A stretch of DNA of 64,000 nt from JBKPCD01 sp046727175 (GCA_046727175.1 JBKPCD010000158.1:1-64000); one strand, 5' to 3'; counted from the stretch's first letter, positions 16,285-25,971 are shown. Program-made: numbers and translations. Notes: generated by a model from the sequence alone, not told the origin.

Positions 16285-16604
16285 ACCGCGGCGACGTGTG
16301 GGAGATCGATCTGGGAGGGCGCGCCGGCAAGCGGCCGGCAGTGATCCTGACTCGACAGGCGGTCATCCCGCACGTGAGCCATGTCACGGTCGCGGAGATT
16401 ACGTCAAAGGAAAAGGGCTACCCCACTGAAGTTGCGATTGCACTGAAGGCGAACTTGCGCCGCGAGTCGTTCGTGCACCTCGATAACGTTCAAACCGTAT
16501 CGAAGGCTCGCGCGGTCAAGTACATCGGCGCGCTGGACGCCGCAACGATGCAGACGATAGGTCGAACGCTGATTCTCGCACTCGAACTCGAGAACTGTTT
16601 GTAG
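16281..16604 (+). CDS. MazF/PemK-family endoribonuclease toxin
   Basis: The 107-residue PemK-like fold starts with MNRGDVWEIDLGG...KRPAVILTR, the characteristic first strands of MazF. It continues with the VTVAEITS strand, SFVHLDNVQTVSKA (the conserved hydrophobic-DQ/DN region) and a C-terminal helix. MazF toxins cleave mRNA or tRNA at short sequences and are neutralised by the partner antitoxin. The ATG overlaps the antitoxin stop. It converges with the glycosylase gene, whose stop lies 4 bp beyond. The length is normal and the reading frame is intact, so the module looks functional. Confidence 0.9.
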   Translation: MNRGDVWEIDLGGRAGKRPAVILTRQAVIPHVSHVTVAEITSKEKGYPTEVAIALKANLRRESFVHLDNVQTVSKARAVKYIGALDAATMQTIGRTLILALELENCL

Positions 16605-16608
16605 CTGA

Positions 16609-17568
16609 TTAGTCGATTCGCCGACGTTCGCGTCCCCGCCGCGTCTCTCCAGCCGCATCGGTTGCCGCCTGCCACAGCAGCATTACGGCATACGCCCGCC
16701 ACGGCCGCCACGTCGCGGATCGCCGATCGAGCTCGCGGGAGGTGCAGTCACCAGCCATCCTGCACAGGACTCGATCGCCGCTCGGAAACGCATCGCAATC
16801 GCGGAAGGCGCGCATCGCGATGTACTCCGCGGTCCAGGGACCGATGCCCGGCAAATCTTTCAACACACGACGCGTCATCACCGGATCGGACGACGCTCCG
16901 AACGACAGGCCACCCTCGGCAACGCGGCGCGCCAGCGCGCGGATCGTCCCGGCGCGCGAGCCCACTACGCCCGCGCGCTCGATCGGGGCATCGGCGAGTT
17001 GAACAGCCGTGGGAAACAATCGGCCGGGTGCGGGGCCGTCCGCGACTGGCGAACCGAACAGTGCCGCAATGCGCCCGGCAATCGTCGTCGCTGCCGGGAC
17101 GCTAATCTGCTGACCGAGAATGGCGCGAACCGCGAGCTCGAATCCGTCCCAGGTGCCAGGAAGCCGAATGCCCGGATGTCTCGCGAGCGGATCGCGCAGC
17201 AGTGGATCTACGCGAAGCCACTTCGCAACAGCCGCGGGATTGCACCCGAGGTCGAACATGCCGCGCACGCGGTCGACGATGACGGGCAGCGCCAGCGAGG
17301 TCGGCACGTCGGCCTGGAGGCGAACGGCGGATCGTTGATGCGAAATCCGGATCCAACCGGCGATCCCGTCCACGGTGATCGTGCGGCCGTAAGTGCCGTC
17401 CATGACGAATTCAACGCCAGGCGTCGCTCGCGCGCGGAGAAAAGCGAGCATCGCGCCCCAATCGTACGGCCGTCGATACGGCAACAGAACCCGATGGCAC
17501 TCCGACTGCCTCCCATCGTCAGTGGCAGGTGCGGAGCCAGAAGACGGCGTGAACGGCTTCTGTCCCAT
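16609..17568 (-). CDS. AlkA-type DNA-3-methyladenine glycosylase II
   Basis: This 319-residue protein of the HhH-GPD superfamily has an AlkA N-terminal domain (residues about 25-110: LPYRRPYDWGAMLAFLRARATPGVE) and a glycosylase domain with ILGQQISVPAA (151-160), the helix-hairpin-helix LPGIGPWTAEYIAMRA (239-254) and the catalytic Asp265 in DAFPSGDRVL. It removes alkylated bases such as 3-methyladenine from DNA. The domain pair often occurs as the tail of Ada-AlkA fusions; here it stands alone. An extended Arg-rich C-terminus follows. It is transcribed towards the toxin gene. Confidence 0.88.
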   Translation of the reverse strand: MGQKPFTPSSGSAPATDDGRQSECHRVLLPYRRPYDWGAMLAFLRARATPGVEFVMDGTYGRTITVDGIAGWIRISHQRSAVRLQADVPTSLALPVIVDRVRGMFDLGCNPAAVAKWLRVDPLLRDPLARHPGIRLPGTWDGFELAVRAILGQQISVPAATTIAGRIAALFGSPVADGPAPGRLFPTAVQLADAPIERAGVVGSRAGTIRALARRVAEGGLSFGASSDPVMTRRVLKDLPGIGPWTAEYIAMRAFRDCDAFPSGDRVLCRMAGDCTSRELDRRSATWRPWRAYAVMLLWQAATDAAGETRRGRERRRID

Positions 17569-17708
17569 GAAAACCGAGGATGAGCCTCAGATCGTGTCGG
17601 CGTCAAGCTACAGGAACGCGGCGACTGCATCCACGAACGTCACGTAACCGAGCAGTAGGACAGTAGGACGGTATTATCAAATCTCGCGGCCCGTGCCCGG
17701 CTCGCGGC

Positions 17709-20462
17709 TCACTCGTGCCGGAGTGCGATCAGCGGGTCCACCTTCGTCGCGTGCCTCGCGGGTCCGTAGCCCGCGGCGAGGCCGGTGCCGATGAAGAGCA
17801 CCGACGCGCCGACGAACGTCACCGGATCCAGTGGCGGAAGCCCGAAGAGAAACGCCGTGAGGATCCGGCCGACGCCCGCGCCGAGCGTCAGGCCGATTGC
17901 CGCGCCAATGACGGTCAGCGACATGCCTTCTCGTAAGACGACGTGCAGGATGTCACGCGGCGCGGCGCCCAGAGCGACACGGAGGCCAAACTCGCGAGTG
18001 CGGCGAATGACGGTGAATGCGGTCACGCCGTAGATTCCGAGAGCCGCGAGCAGCAACCCGATCGCACCCAGGCTGCCCGAGACCGTGGCAGCGATCCGCT
18101 GCGGCACGAGGCCGAGCGCCACAGATTCATTCAGCGTCTGCGAGGTCGCAATCGTGAGACCCGGATCCATGGCCGCGATCAGGCGCCTGATCATCTGGTT
18201 CGCTCCCCGCCCCTCCGTCGTGCGCGTGACAACCAACATGCTCGACGTCAGCGCAGAGGACTGTTGTTGCAGCGGCAGATACACAAAGGACTCCGACAGG
18301 CCGTCGATGAGGCTCGTGGACTTGATGTCGCGCGCCACACCCACGACGAGCAACATCTCCGATCCGCCGTCTTTCTTCTCGATCCGATGCAACAAATACT
18401 TGCCGAGCGCGTTCTGGCCCGGCCAGTAGTGACGGGCCGCGGTCTCACCGACGATCGCGACGGGCTGTGCGCCGGCGCGGTCGGTGTCCGTGAAGTCACG
18501 ACCCGCAATCAGCGGAATTCGGAGGGTCGCGAAATACCCAGGTTCGACGATGTTGCCGTCGGGCTCGAATGAATCCTCTTCCGCGGGTGGTGCACCCGGA
18601 ACGCTCAGGGCCAGGCCGAGACCCTCGAAGCCGCCGGGAACCACGCGCGCGGCCGTGGCGGCCTGAACGCCTGGAATCTGCCGGACCCGGGTGATGAGAT
18701 CGTGAAAGAACTGTGGGCGGTTGACGTCGGTGTAACGACTCGTCGTCAGATCGACCGGCGTGAGCTCGACGTTTTGCGGATCGTATCCGGGATCGAGCGT
18801 GCCCGCACGCTGCAGCGCCCGCATGAACAGCCCCGCACTGAGAACGAGCGTCAGGCTGAAGGCCACCTGCGCGACGACGAGCATCCGTCGTAGACGCGAG
18901 CCACCAGACGTTCCATGTGAATCCGTCTTGAGCTCCGCAACGGGATCCGTCTTCGACGCCCGAACCGCCGGCGCAAGTCCCGATAGCAACGCGGCGGCGA
19001 GCGTCAGCAACGCGGTGAACACGACCACGCGGCCGTCGAGCGGCAGGGACACGGCGACAGGAAACGGCAGCGCCGGCAACAAGGCCACGAGCAGCGACGT
19101 GGCGACTCGCGCGAGTCCGACGCCGACTGCGCCAGCGAGCACGAAGAGCACGGTCGTCTCCATCAGCAGCTGGCGCACGAGACGAGCACGGCCCGCGCCG
19201 ATCGACAACCGGATGGCAACCTCGCGACGACGTGCCGCCGCACGGGCGAGGAGCACGCCTGAAACGTTCGCACAGGCGACGAGGAGCACCAGCGACACGA
19301 TGCCTGTCAGGAGCCCGAAGAACGCGGCGACCAGTCCGCGGTTACCGGGCACGCTCGACGAGGGCACGAGCCGGAGCCCGCGCCTTCCCATCTGATCCGG
19401 GTATTCCTGACGAAGATTCTGCCCAATCGAATCGAGCTCCGCTGACGCGCGCGACAGGGGAACACCCGGTTTCAGCCGTCCACCCATGACGAGCCAGCCG
19501 CCGCCGCGTTCGGTGAACATGTTCTTTCTTTGCGGGTCCATGACCGCGGCCGTCGACAACGGCAGCCAGAGATCCGGAGCGACGATACCCGTCCCCTGAA
19601 ATCGATCGGGTGCGATGCCTGCGACGGTGACAGGAAGCCCGTCGATCTGAACCGTGCGCCCGACGATCGCTGGATCCTGATTGAAGCGTTGGACCCACAA
19701 CCGGTAACTGAGAACGATGACCGCGTCTCGCGACTCGAGATCCAGGCCAACCTCGCTCCGGCCGTTCGGTACGGAAATGGAGGGCTGAGCGGCTACCCCG
19801 AAAAAGTGCCCCACGACCGGCCGGACGCCGAGCACGGAGAAATAGTTCGACGAGACCACGTATCCAAAAACGCGGTCGGCGCCGCCGGAAGCGTCTACGG
19901 CAAGGCTCATCGCGTGCGGGAACATCACGTGTGCGAACACTCCGTCGAGCGTTGTCGACCGGCGACGCACGTCGAGAAAGGTTGGATACGATCCGGGATT
20001 GAACCCCCCATCGTCGCGGCTGACGCCAATGTCGACCAGGCGCTCCGGGTCGGGCACGCCGGTCGGCGAACGGAACAACAGCGCATTCGCCACCGTGAAG
20101 ACGGCGCTGTTTGCGCCGATGGCGATGGCGATCGACAGCACGGCCGTCGCCGCCATCGTAGGATTGCGGCGAAGCAGCCGCACCGCGTAGGTAGCATCGC
20201 GACGCGCGTCTTCGAGCCAGACGAAGGACGCCTCGCTGCGGTGGAGATCTTTCGTCCGCTCCACACCACCCAAGGCGAGCTTCGCGGCGCGTTGTGCCTG
20301 ATCCGGCGTAAGACCGCGCCGGCGATATTCGTCCTCGAGCAGGCCAAGGTGCGAACTCAGCTCACGCGCGAGCTCGTCGTCCCCGCGCCGCCCCGGGCGG
20401 ACGACGTTGGCCAGCCTGCAAAGGAATCGCCTGAGTGATGCTGGGGGCAAATCCGCCTCCAC
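17709..20462 (-). CDS. ADOP-type FtsX/MacB-like permease with N-terminal prefix domain, locus 2
   Basis: The 917-residue orphan permease differs from locus 1 by a cytosolic N-terminal prefix of about 85 residues (DDELARELSSHLGLLEDEYRRRGLTPDQAQRAAKLALGG) seen in many ADOP proteins. The rest follows the duplicated layout: the first helix ends in SAVFTVANALLFR, then a MacB core domain, an FtsX block (CANVSGVLLARAAARRREVAIRLSIGAG), a second periplasmic domain, and a final FtsX block (TREFGLRVALGAAPRDIL, ATKVDPLIALRHE). No ATPase or PadR gene is adjacent. It is divergently oriented from the FKBP gene with a 113-bp promoter space between them. Confidence 0.88.
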   Translation of the reverse strand: MEADLPPASLRRFLCRLANVVRPGRRGDDELARELSSHLGLLEDEYRRRGLTPDQAQRAAKLALGGVERTKDLHRSEASFVWLEDARRDATYAVRLLRRNPTMAATAVLSIAIAIGANSAVFTVANALLFRSPTGVPDPERLVDIGVSRDDGGFNPGSYPTFLDVRRRSTTLDGVFAHVMFPHAMSLAVDASGGADRVFGYVVSSNYFSVLGVRPVVGHFFGVAAQPSISVPNGRSEVGLDLESRDAVIVLSYRLWVQRFNQDPAIVGRTVQIDGLPVTVAGIAPDRFQGTGIVAPDLWLPLSTAAVMDPQRKNMFTERGGGWLVMGGRLKPGVPLSRASAELDSIGQNLRQEYPDQMGRRGLRLVPSSSVPGNRGLVAAFFGLLTGIVSLVLLVACANVSGVLLARAAARRREVAIRLSIGAGRARLVRQLLMETTVLFVLAGAVGVGLARVATSLLVALLPALPFPVAVSLPLDGRVVVFTALLTLAAALLSGLAPAVRASKTDPVAELKTDSHGTSGGSRLRRMLVVAQVAFSLTLVLSAGLFMRALQRAGTLDPGYDPQNVELTPVDLTTSRYTDVNRPQFFHDLITRVRQIPGVQAATAARVVPGGFEGLGLALSVPGAPPAEEDSFEPDGNIVEPGYFATLRIPLIAGRDFTDTDRAGAQPVAIVGETAARHYWPGQNALGKYLLHRIEKKDGGSEMLLVVGVARDIKSTSLIDGLSESFVYLPLQQQSSALTSSMLVVTRTTEGRGANQMIRRLIAAMDPGLTIATSQTLNESVALGLVPQRIAATVSGSLGAIGLLLAALGIYGVTAFTVIRRTREFGLRVALGAAPRDILHVVLREGMSLTVIGAAIGLTLGAGVGRILTAFLFGLPPLDPVTFVGASVLFIGTGLAAGYGPARHATKVDPLIALRHE

Positions 20463-20575
20463 TAGACATCCAAGGTGAGAGCTTCTCGTACTTCTACTAG
20501 GACGTCAAGTGCAGTCTGATGGTTCACACGCTCGAGCCGCCTCGCCGGACGGCTTTCGTTGCATAATCGAGAGGC

Positions 20576-21049
20576 ATGCATCGTTGTCCTTCATCCGATC
20601 GTACGAAGCAGACGCAGTTGTTCGGGTCGAGCGCGGCGTGGTCGATCGTGATCGGCCTGTCCCTGTTCGCGTGCGGATGTGGCAGCTCGCCAACCTCGCC
20701 ATCCAACAACGCCCCGTTCAGCCAGGCCGACCTGCAGGTGGGTACCGGGGCGACCGCCGTGAACGGGGGCACCTTGACGGTGCACTACACGGGCTGGTTC
20801 TACAACACGTCGGCCGCCGACCACAAAGGGCCGCAGTTCGAGACCTCGCGCGGCGGAACGGCGTTCACGTTCACGCTCGGAATCGGTCAGGTGATCCCCG
20901 GTTGGGACCGGGGCGTGCTTGGAATGAAAGTGGGCGGCGTGCGTAGCCTCGTGGTCCCGCCGTCGCTCGCGTATGGCTCCAGCCGCAACGGGATCATCCC
21001 GCCAAACGCCACGCTGTTGTTCGAGATCGAGCTGCTCGACGCACAGTGA
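20576..21049 (+). CDS. FKBP-type peptidyl-prolyl cis-trans isomerase lipoprotein
   Basis: The 157-residue protein has an N-terminal hydrophobic segment ending in LFACGCG, a lipobox-like site, then a Ser/Pro-rich linker and one FKBP domain (residues about 50-156). Key signatures are TLTVHYTGWFYN, FTLGIGQVIPGWDRGVLGMKVGG and LVVPPSLAYG, including the active-site Trp. It should catalyse proline isomerisation during folding of envelope proteins and be lipid-anchored. The gene stands alone between ADOP locus 2 and an outer-membrane protein gene. Confidence 0.92.
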   Translation: MHRCPSSDRTKQTQLFGSSAAWSIVIGLSLFACGCGSSPTSPSNNAPFSQADLQVGTGATAVNGGTLTVHYTGWFYNTSAADHKGPQFETSRGGTAFTFTLGIGQVIPGWDRGVLGMKVGGVRSLVVPPSLAYGSSRNGIIPPNATLLFEIELLDAQ

Positions 21050-21150
21050 GCGGGCGACGGAGGAGACGGAGCTCATGGAAAAGCATTCACCACAGAGCCA
21101 GTCTCCGTCTCCTCTGTGCCCGATTGACGGCGCCGGGAACACCCGACCGG

Positions 21151-22209
21151 CTATTTCCGATTTCGTCCGATGTGCACCCGCGCGCCGAAGAACAGGGCCG
21201 TCAGCCAATCGTCCATGCTGCCGTCAGCGCCGTGGAGCGCGTCCCCTTTCAACGCTGCTCTGCCAGCCTCGGCGTAGATTGCGAAGGACGGCGCCACCCA
21301 GATCTCGATGCCACCGCCGAACCCCCAGGCCCACCCGGCAGTCTCGAGCGCGTAGGTCTGCGTGCCGCCAGGAATCGTCTGCTCGACACCGTCAATGGTG
21401 ATAGTCGTCTGGTCGATCGTCTCGGACGTGCTGAACGTCGCGCGATGATAGGTCGCCTCCACCTGTCCAAAGAGCCTCACGGGTCCAACGGGACCGCCGA
21501 TTTTCCCGACGAGCGTCACCAGGTGCGCATCCAGGTCGCTGTTGAAACGGTAGTTCGTTCCGCTGCCGTTCGCGGTGCTCTTCGCCGGTCTCACGTAGGC
21601 GGCCTCGGCGGCCGTGAACGGCGTGAACCAGTAGGCGGCTCCGACCTGATAGCCAAGTCCTGCATCGTCGCGTGAACAGGGCGAGGCGTTCCCGCAGGCG
21701 AACAGGCTCGCGTTGGAAAACCTCGTGAGGCTGCCTCCGCCGAACACGACGAGGCCAGTGGGCGGGCTCCACGTCCGGGGTGGCGCGAGGCTGAACGATC
21801 CTTGTCTCAGCAGAAGCGTCGGATTGACACCGCCGACGTTTACGACCAGCGTGCTGATGGGCTTTATGACAAACACCCCGGTGATCTGGGTGCGTTCACA
21901 GTCCGGTTCTTTCGGATTCGGTGTCTCGCCCCGTTCGACGACCAGCACTCGTCTGACGTTCCCGCACACGTCGACGTAAACCAACGCGTCGATTTGAGGC
22001 TTGCCAAGGCTCGAACCGCCGGCGGACACGATGGCATCCCCGTGCTCGTTCGCGGTTCCCGATCCGACCGTGGTGTTGTTCAGCACGAACTCGACTGTCG
22101 ATCCCGGCGGCGCCTGCCTGACGATGAGGGTCTGCGCCGTTGCGACCCCGACACCCGCAAACATACTGAACGCGACCGCAAGAGCGAGCGGCCGCCACGG
22201 TTTCATCAT
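21151..22209 (-). CDS. Outer-membrane beta-barrel protein with N-terminal Ig-like domain
   Basis: The 352-residue protein has a signal peptide (residues 1-25, ...ATAQ). Residues about 28-110 form a beta-rich domain (GSTVEFVLNNTTVGSGTANEHGDAIV...) that looks like a small Ig or carboxypeptidase-regulatory-like fold. From about 155 on, strands of a transmembrane barrel alternate (VGAAYWFTPFTAAEAAYVRP, DLDAHLVTLVGKIGG, VRLFGQVEATYHRATF, WGFGGGIEIW, FFGARVHIG). No specific family is recognised. The gap upstream (22210-22389) holds a small hairpin, GCGGCAT/ATGCCGC at 22328-22351, and then the IS630 element. Confidence 0.65.
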   Translation of the reverse strand: MMKPWRPLALAVAFSMFAGVGVATAQTLIVRQAPPGSTVEFVLNNTTVGSGTANEHGDAIVSAGGSSLGKPQIDALVYVDVCGNVRRVLVVERGETPNPKEPDCERTQITGVFVIKPISTLVVNVGGVNPTLLLRQGSFSLAPPRTWSPPTGLVVFGGGSLTRFSNASLFACGNASPCSRDDAGLGYQVGAAYWFTPFTAAEAAYVRPAKSTANGSGTNYRFNSDLDAHLVTLVGKIGGPVGPVRLFGQVEATYHRATFSTSETIDQTTITIDGVEQTIPGGTQTYALETAGWAWGFGGGIEIWVAPSFAIYAEAGRAALKGDALHGADGSMDDWLTALFFGARVHIGRNRK

Positions 22210-22389
22210 GCTTCGCCCTTTCTGTGAACATAGCGCTCTCAGAATTATTGTTCAGAAGGGGCTGGACGAACAGGCGTCCGCGCCTGGTGCCGCGCGTGCG
22301 CGTGAGGCCATTCCTTTGATTGGGGGCGCGGCATTTTTTCAATGATGCCGCTCTAGCGAAGAAACGCTGCCACCGAGTACGAGGCCCTA

Positions 22390-23535
22390 GTACACCGTAA
22401 CATAAGTCATGTTAATATACGCGCCATGTCACTCTACCGCAAGGGAGGCACATGGCCAATATCGCGCGACCTCTCATGTTGTCTGAGGATGAGCGCCAAG
22501 CCTTGGCCGGTCTGCAGCGGGCGCCGAGCGTGCCCGCGGGTGTCGCGCGCCGAGCTCGTGCGGTGCTGTTGATGGCTGACGCGGTGTCGGGCGTGGGCGT
22601 GGCCCGCCTGACCGGATACACGACGGTCCAAGTGAGTCGCATCCGTCAGCGGTTCTGCCAGGAACGCCTCGCCGGACTGGAGGACCGTCCGCGATCGGGT
22701 CGCCCGCCGACCGTGACCAAGCGCACCACGGCCCGCGTGGTGGCGTTGACGTTGACGCCGCCGCCAGCCGGCCTGACGCATTGGAGCACGCGCGACCTCG
22801 CCGAGACGATCGGCGGCGTGTCGCACACCACGGTCCATCGGATCTGGCAGGCCCACGCGTTGCACCCGCATCGCCTCGAGACGTGCAAGCACAGCACCGA
22901 CCCGAACGCCGAAACGAAGATCTACGACGTCGTCGGTTTGTATCTCCAGCCGCCGCAGAACGCCGTGGTGCTCCGCGTGGATGAGAAGACGCAAATCCAA
23001 GCGTTGAGTCGCACTCAACCCCTGTTGCCGATGCGTCCCCGGCTGCCAGCGCGGCGCACGCATGATTATCGACGCAACGGTCTGACGAGTCTGTATGCCG
23101 CGTTCAATGTGACGTCGGGTGAGGTGGTCGGCGCCTGCCAGCCGCGCCACACGGCCGTCGAGTTTCTCGACTTCCTGCAGGTCCTCCATCGGCGCTATCC
23201 GCGCGGGGACCTGCACGTCATTCTGGACAATTCGTCGACGCACTCGACCCCGACGATTCGCGCGTGGCTGGAGGCGCACCCGCGGGTCCATTTTCATTTC
23301 ACCCCCACGGGCGCCTCGTGGCTCAAGCTGGTGGAAGTCTGGTTCAGCATCCTGACGCGCAAATCCGTGCGGCGCGGCTCGTTTGACACGGTTCGCGCGC
23401 TGGTGACGCATATTCGGCGTTATATCGAGCGATGGAACGACAACCCGCGCCCGTTCGTGTGGACCAAGCAACCCGCCGACCTGATTAAGAAGGTCGTCAG
23501 GCGCGCTCGTTAACATGACTTCAGAGACGCGGTAC
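22390..23535 (+). mobile_element. Complete IS630-family insertion sequence
   Basis: The element is about 1.15 kb and carries one transposase gene. Terminal inverted repeats of about 26 bp (22390-22415 and 23510-23535) both start with GTAC and share the inner block AAGTCATGTTAA, with mismatches between. TA dinucleotides flank it on both sides (22388-22389 and 23536-23537), the target duplication expected for IS630/Tc1-type transposition. It lies between ADOP locus 3 and the outer-membrane protein gene without interrupting either. Confidence 0.85.
22452..23513 (+). CDS. IS630-family DDE transposase
   Basis: The 353-residue transposase begins with helix-turn-helix domains (residues about 10-135: ARLTGYTTVQVSRIRQRF, GLEDRPRSGRPP, TVHRIWQAH) that bind the IS ends. 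The catalytic DDE residues are visible as Asp177 (VLRVDEKTQIQAL), Asp259 (HVILDNSSTH) and Glu295 (WLKLVEVWFSIL). The frame is uninterrupted and of normal length, so it appears active. The stop codon overlaps the inner part of the right inverted repeat. An open frame on the opposite strand spans nearly the same region but is only a high-GC shadow. Confidence 0.95.
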   Translation: MANIARPLMLSEDERQALAGLQRAPSVPAGVARRARAVLLMADAVSGVGVARLTGYTTVQVSRIRQRFCQERLAGLEDRPRSGRPPTVTKRTTARVVALTLTPPPAGLTHWSTRDLAETIGGVSHTTVHRIWQAHALHPHRLETCKHSTDPNAETKIYDVVGLYLQPPQNAVVLRVDEKTQIQALSRTQPLLPMRPRLPARRTHDYRRNGLTSLYAAFNVTSGEVVGACQPRHTAVEFLDFLQVLHRRYPRGDLHVILDNSSTHSTPTIRAWLEAHPRVHFHFTPTGASWLKLVEVWFSILTRKSVRRGSFDTVRALVTHIRRYIERWNDNPRPFVWTKQPADLIKKVVRRAR

Positions 23536-23577
23536 TAGGCACCGGCCATCAGGCACGGCGGTCGTTCGTGTCCCAAT

Positions 23578-25971
23578 TTATTCCGCCCTGAGCGCCTCGG
23601 ACGGCGCGACAGCGAGCGCGCGGTGCGCGGGGACCCACGCGGAGAACAGTCCGGCAGCGATCATCACTGCGCCGAGCACTGGCAGTCCCCACGGTCCGCT
23701 ACCTTCAGGCAGTCTGAACGCGAAAATCCCACGCGCGTTGACGATCACCTGGCCGAGAACAACGCCGACGACTGCGCCGATGGCCGGCGGCAGGCACGTT
23801 CTCGACAAGATAGAGCGCAGCACCTGGCCCCGTGTGGCGCCCAGCGCCGTGCGGATGCCGATCTCGCGCGTCCGGCGTGTGACTGCAAGCGACAGGACCG
23901 CGTACGTTCCAATCACCGAGAGCAGCAACGCCATGCCGCCGAGCGCGCCCAGCGCCGCCCCTATCCCGGCAAAAATCGCACGATCCTCCCTCCCAACTTC
24001 CTTGAGCGGAACGATCTCTCGTACCTGAATACCCGGGTCGACGATGCTGATGGCTTTGACGAGTCGAGCTGCGAGTCGGCGTGCATCGCCCGTGGTTCGC
24101 ATCGTGATGTGGAACAGCTGCTCGGAGCGCATCGGAACGTAGAATCCGGCCGCCATGGTCTCGTCGCCCGCGCTCAAGCCGAGATCGGGGACGACGCCGA
24201 CAATCTCCCGCCAAGCCTCCGGCGCAGCGGCCGACCCGCTCGGCACGGTTCGCAGTCGGCGGCCGATTAGGTTGATTCCCCCCAAGAACTTTCGGACGAA
24301 CGGCTCGTTGACGATCGCAACCGGCGGCGCATCGACTGCAAAGTCGCCAGGAACGAAGAGGCGGCCCGCGTCGGCCTGCGCACCAAGCGACTCGAAGAAC
24401 CCGCCTCGTACGGCTACGACGGGCGCGGCCCGCACTACTGACCTAACGTCACCAGACGCGCCCTCCACCGCGGTCATTTCGGCTGCCGGACTGAGACCTG
24501 GCAGTGACGTGCTCGCGCCTGCAGCCGTCACACCGGGAATCGCCGCGATAGCGTCGATGATCGCACCTGGTGTGGAGCGCTCCGCCCACACTCGTGCCGT
24601 CAGCACTTCGTTGGCGGGCACTCGGATCGACGGCGTCATGTATCCCGCGACGCCGCGCGCCATTATGAGCGCGCCGTTCAACAGCGCAATCGAGAGCGCC
24701 ACCTGCACGGCAATCATGATCCCGCCGAGTCTGCCGAACCCGGTCGACGCGGCCCGCGTCGTCGTCGCAAGCGCGACGGCGGCGTCTCGTCGGGTCGCCG
24801 TCAATGCCGGCAGTACGCCGCCGACAGACGCGGCAAGCAAGGTCGCGCCTGCGACGAATGCCATAGTTCGCGGGCTGGCGGTGAAGTCCACCCAGAACGG
24901 CATATCGCTCAAGGTGCGCCTCACCCAGGCGAGAATGGCTTGCGACGTCGTGAGACCGATCGCAGCCGCGACCACGCCGAGGAGAAGGACTTCGACGAAG
25001 ATTTGACCGATCAGACGAGCGCGTGTCGCACCGAGTGCTGTCCGTACGGCGAGTTCGCGGGCTTTCGCGGCCGTCCTGGCGAGAACGAGGCTCGCGATGT
25101 TTGCAGCGATGACGACGAGTACGAGCACGAGGCACGCGACCAGCATGACCGTCAGCAGTTCGAGCCCTCTCGACAGCGCCTCCGTGAACCGGAGCACGAC
25201 GATGTGCACTCGAGGAGCGGCTGGCGCCTGACTCTCGAACTGCGTCGAGAGAGCCGCGAGTTGAGCGGTCACAGCGGCTGGCTCCGTATTCACTCGCAGC
25301 ACGCCGAATGTGCGCGCAGACGACCAGTTCGTATCGGCGTCGCTACCCGGATGGACAAGCGGCAGCCAGAGCTCGGGCGAGTTCGGGAACTCGAACCGAT
25401 CGGGCATCACACCGACGATCGTCCGCCGCACCCCGGAAACGTCCGCGCTCGTGCCCACGACTTGCGGGTCTGCTGAAAAATGGCGGCGCCAGAGGCTCTC
25501 GCGCAGGAGTACGACCGGAGGTGCGCCGTGGAACCCGTCTTCGGCGCGGAGCGTTCGACCGAGGACTGGCGCATATGAAAACACGCGAACCGAGTCGGGC
25601 GTCACCATCGCGCCGTCGACCGGAGCGATTTCGTCCGAGCGGAGCTGCAGGTTGACGTCGATTCCCCGAAAAGCGCCCAGGTGTTCGAACGTAGATGCGT
25701 GATCGGCAAAAAAACGGAAGCGATCGGGCTCGACGCCGGTGCGCTGCGCATCCGGTTCCTTGTACGCCTCGATGAGAACGAATCGATCGCCGTTCGGGAA
25801 CGGCAGCCGGCTGAACAGCACCGCGTCCAGGAGTGTGAATCCGGTTGTCGCCATGCCGATCCCGACAGTGAGCGCGAGAAGCGTCGTGAACGTGACGACC
25901 GGTTGCTTGCGCAGCACGCGAACGGAGAGCCGGACCTCGCACAGGCTCATGCCACGAACAGAAATGGACAT
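23578..25971 (-). CDS. ADOP-type FtsX/MacB-like permease, locus 3
   Basis: This 797-residue orphan permease lacks a long prefix domain. The first membrane helix starts near residue 25 (VVTFTTLLALTVGIGMATTGFTLLDAVLFSRL), followed by the periplasmic MacB core, an FtsX block (NIASLVLARTAAKARELAVRTALGATRARLIGQI), a second periplasmic domain and a final FtsX block (TREIGIRTALGATRGQVL) with a long C-terminal tail ending VAPSEALRAE. No PadR or ATPase gene accompanies it. The 25972-26080 spacer upstream contains a run of degenerate GATC/GTGAATC words (about 26032-26090) of the same general class as the other intergenic short-period tracts. The substrate is unknown. Confidence 0.86.
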   Translation of the reverse strand: MSISVRGMSLCEVRLSVRVLRKQPVVTFTTLLALTVGIGMATTGFTLLDAVLFSRLPFPNGDRFVLIEAYKEPDAQRTGVEPDRFRFFADHASTFEHLGAFRGIDVNLQLRSDEIAPVDGAMVTPDSVRVFSYAPVLGRTLRAEDGFHGAPPVVLLRESLWRRHFSADPQVVGTSADVSGVRRTIVGVMPDRFEFPNSPELWLPLVHPGSDADTNWSSARTFGVLRVNTEPAAVTAQLAALSTQFESQAPAAPRVHIVVLRFTEALSRGLELLTVMLVACLVLVLVVIAANIASLVLARTAAKARELAVRTALGATRARLIGQIFVEVLLLGVVAAAIGLTTSQAILAWVRRTLSDMPFWVDFTASPRTMAFVAGATLLAASVGGVLPALTATRRDAAVALATTTRAASTGFGRLGGIMIAVQVALSIALLNGALIMARGVAGYMTPSIRVPANEVLTARVWAERSTPGAIIDAIAAIPGVTAAGASTSLPGLSPAAEMTAVEGASGDVRSVVRAAPVVAVRGGFFESLGAQADAGRLFVPGDFAVDAPPVAIVNEPFVRKFLGGINLIGRRLRTVPSGSAAAPEAWREIVGVVPDLGLSAGDETMAAGFYVPMRSEQLFHITMRTTGDARRLAARLVKAISIVDPGIQVREIVPLKEVGREDRAIFAGIGAALGALGGMALLLSVIGTYAVLSLAVTRRTREIGIRTALGATRGQVLRSILSRTCLPPAIGAVVGVVLGQVIVNARGIFAFRLPEGSGPWGLPVLGAVMIAAGLFSAWVPAHRALAVAPSEALRAE

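Noticed and set aside
17589..17607. A 19-bp exact match (AGATCGTGTCGGCGTCAAG) to 28109-28127 within dps
   Set aside because: It suggests a dps-related remnant, but neighbouring bases do not match and the translated frame has stops, so chance cannot be excluded.
22434..23516. A 360-codon open frame antisense to the IS630 transposase
   Set aside because: The plus strand carries the DDE residues and helix-turn-helix motifs; the antisense frame is Arg/His-rich without a family.
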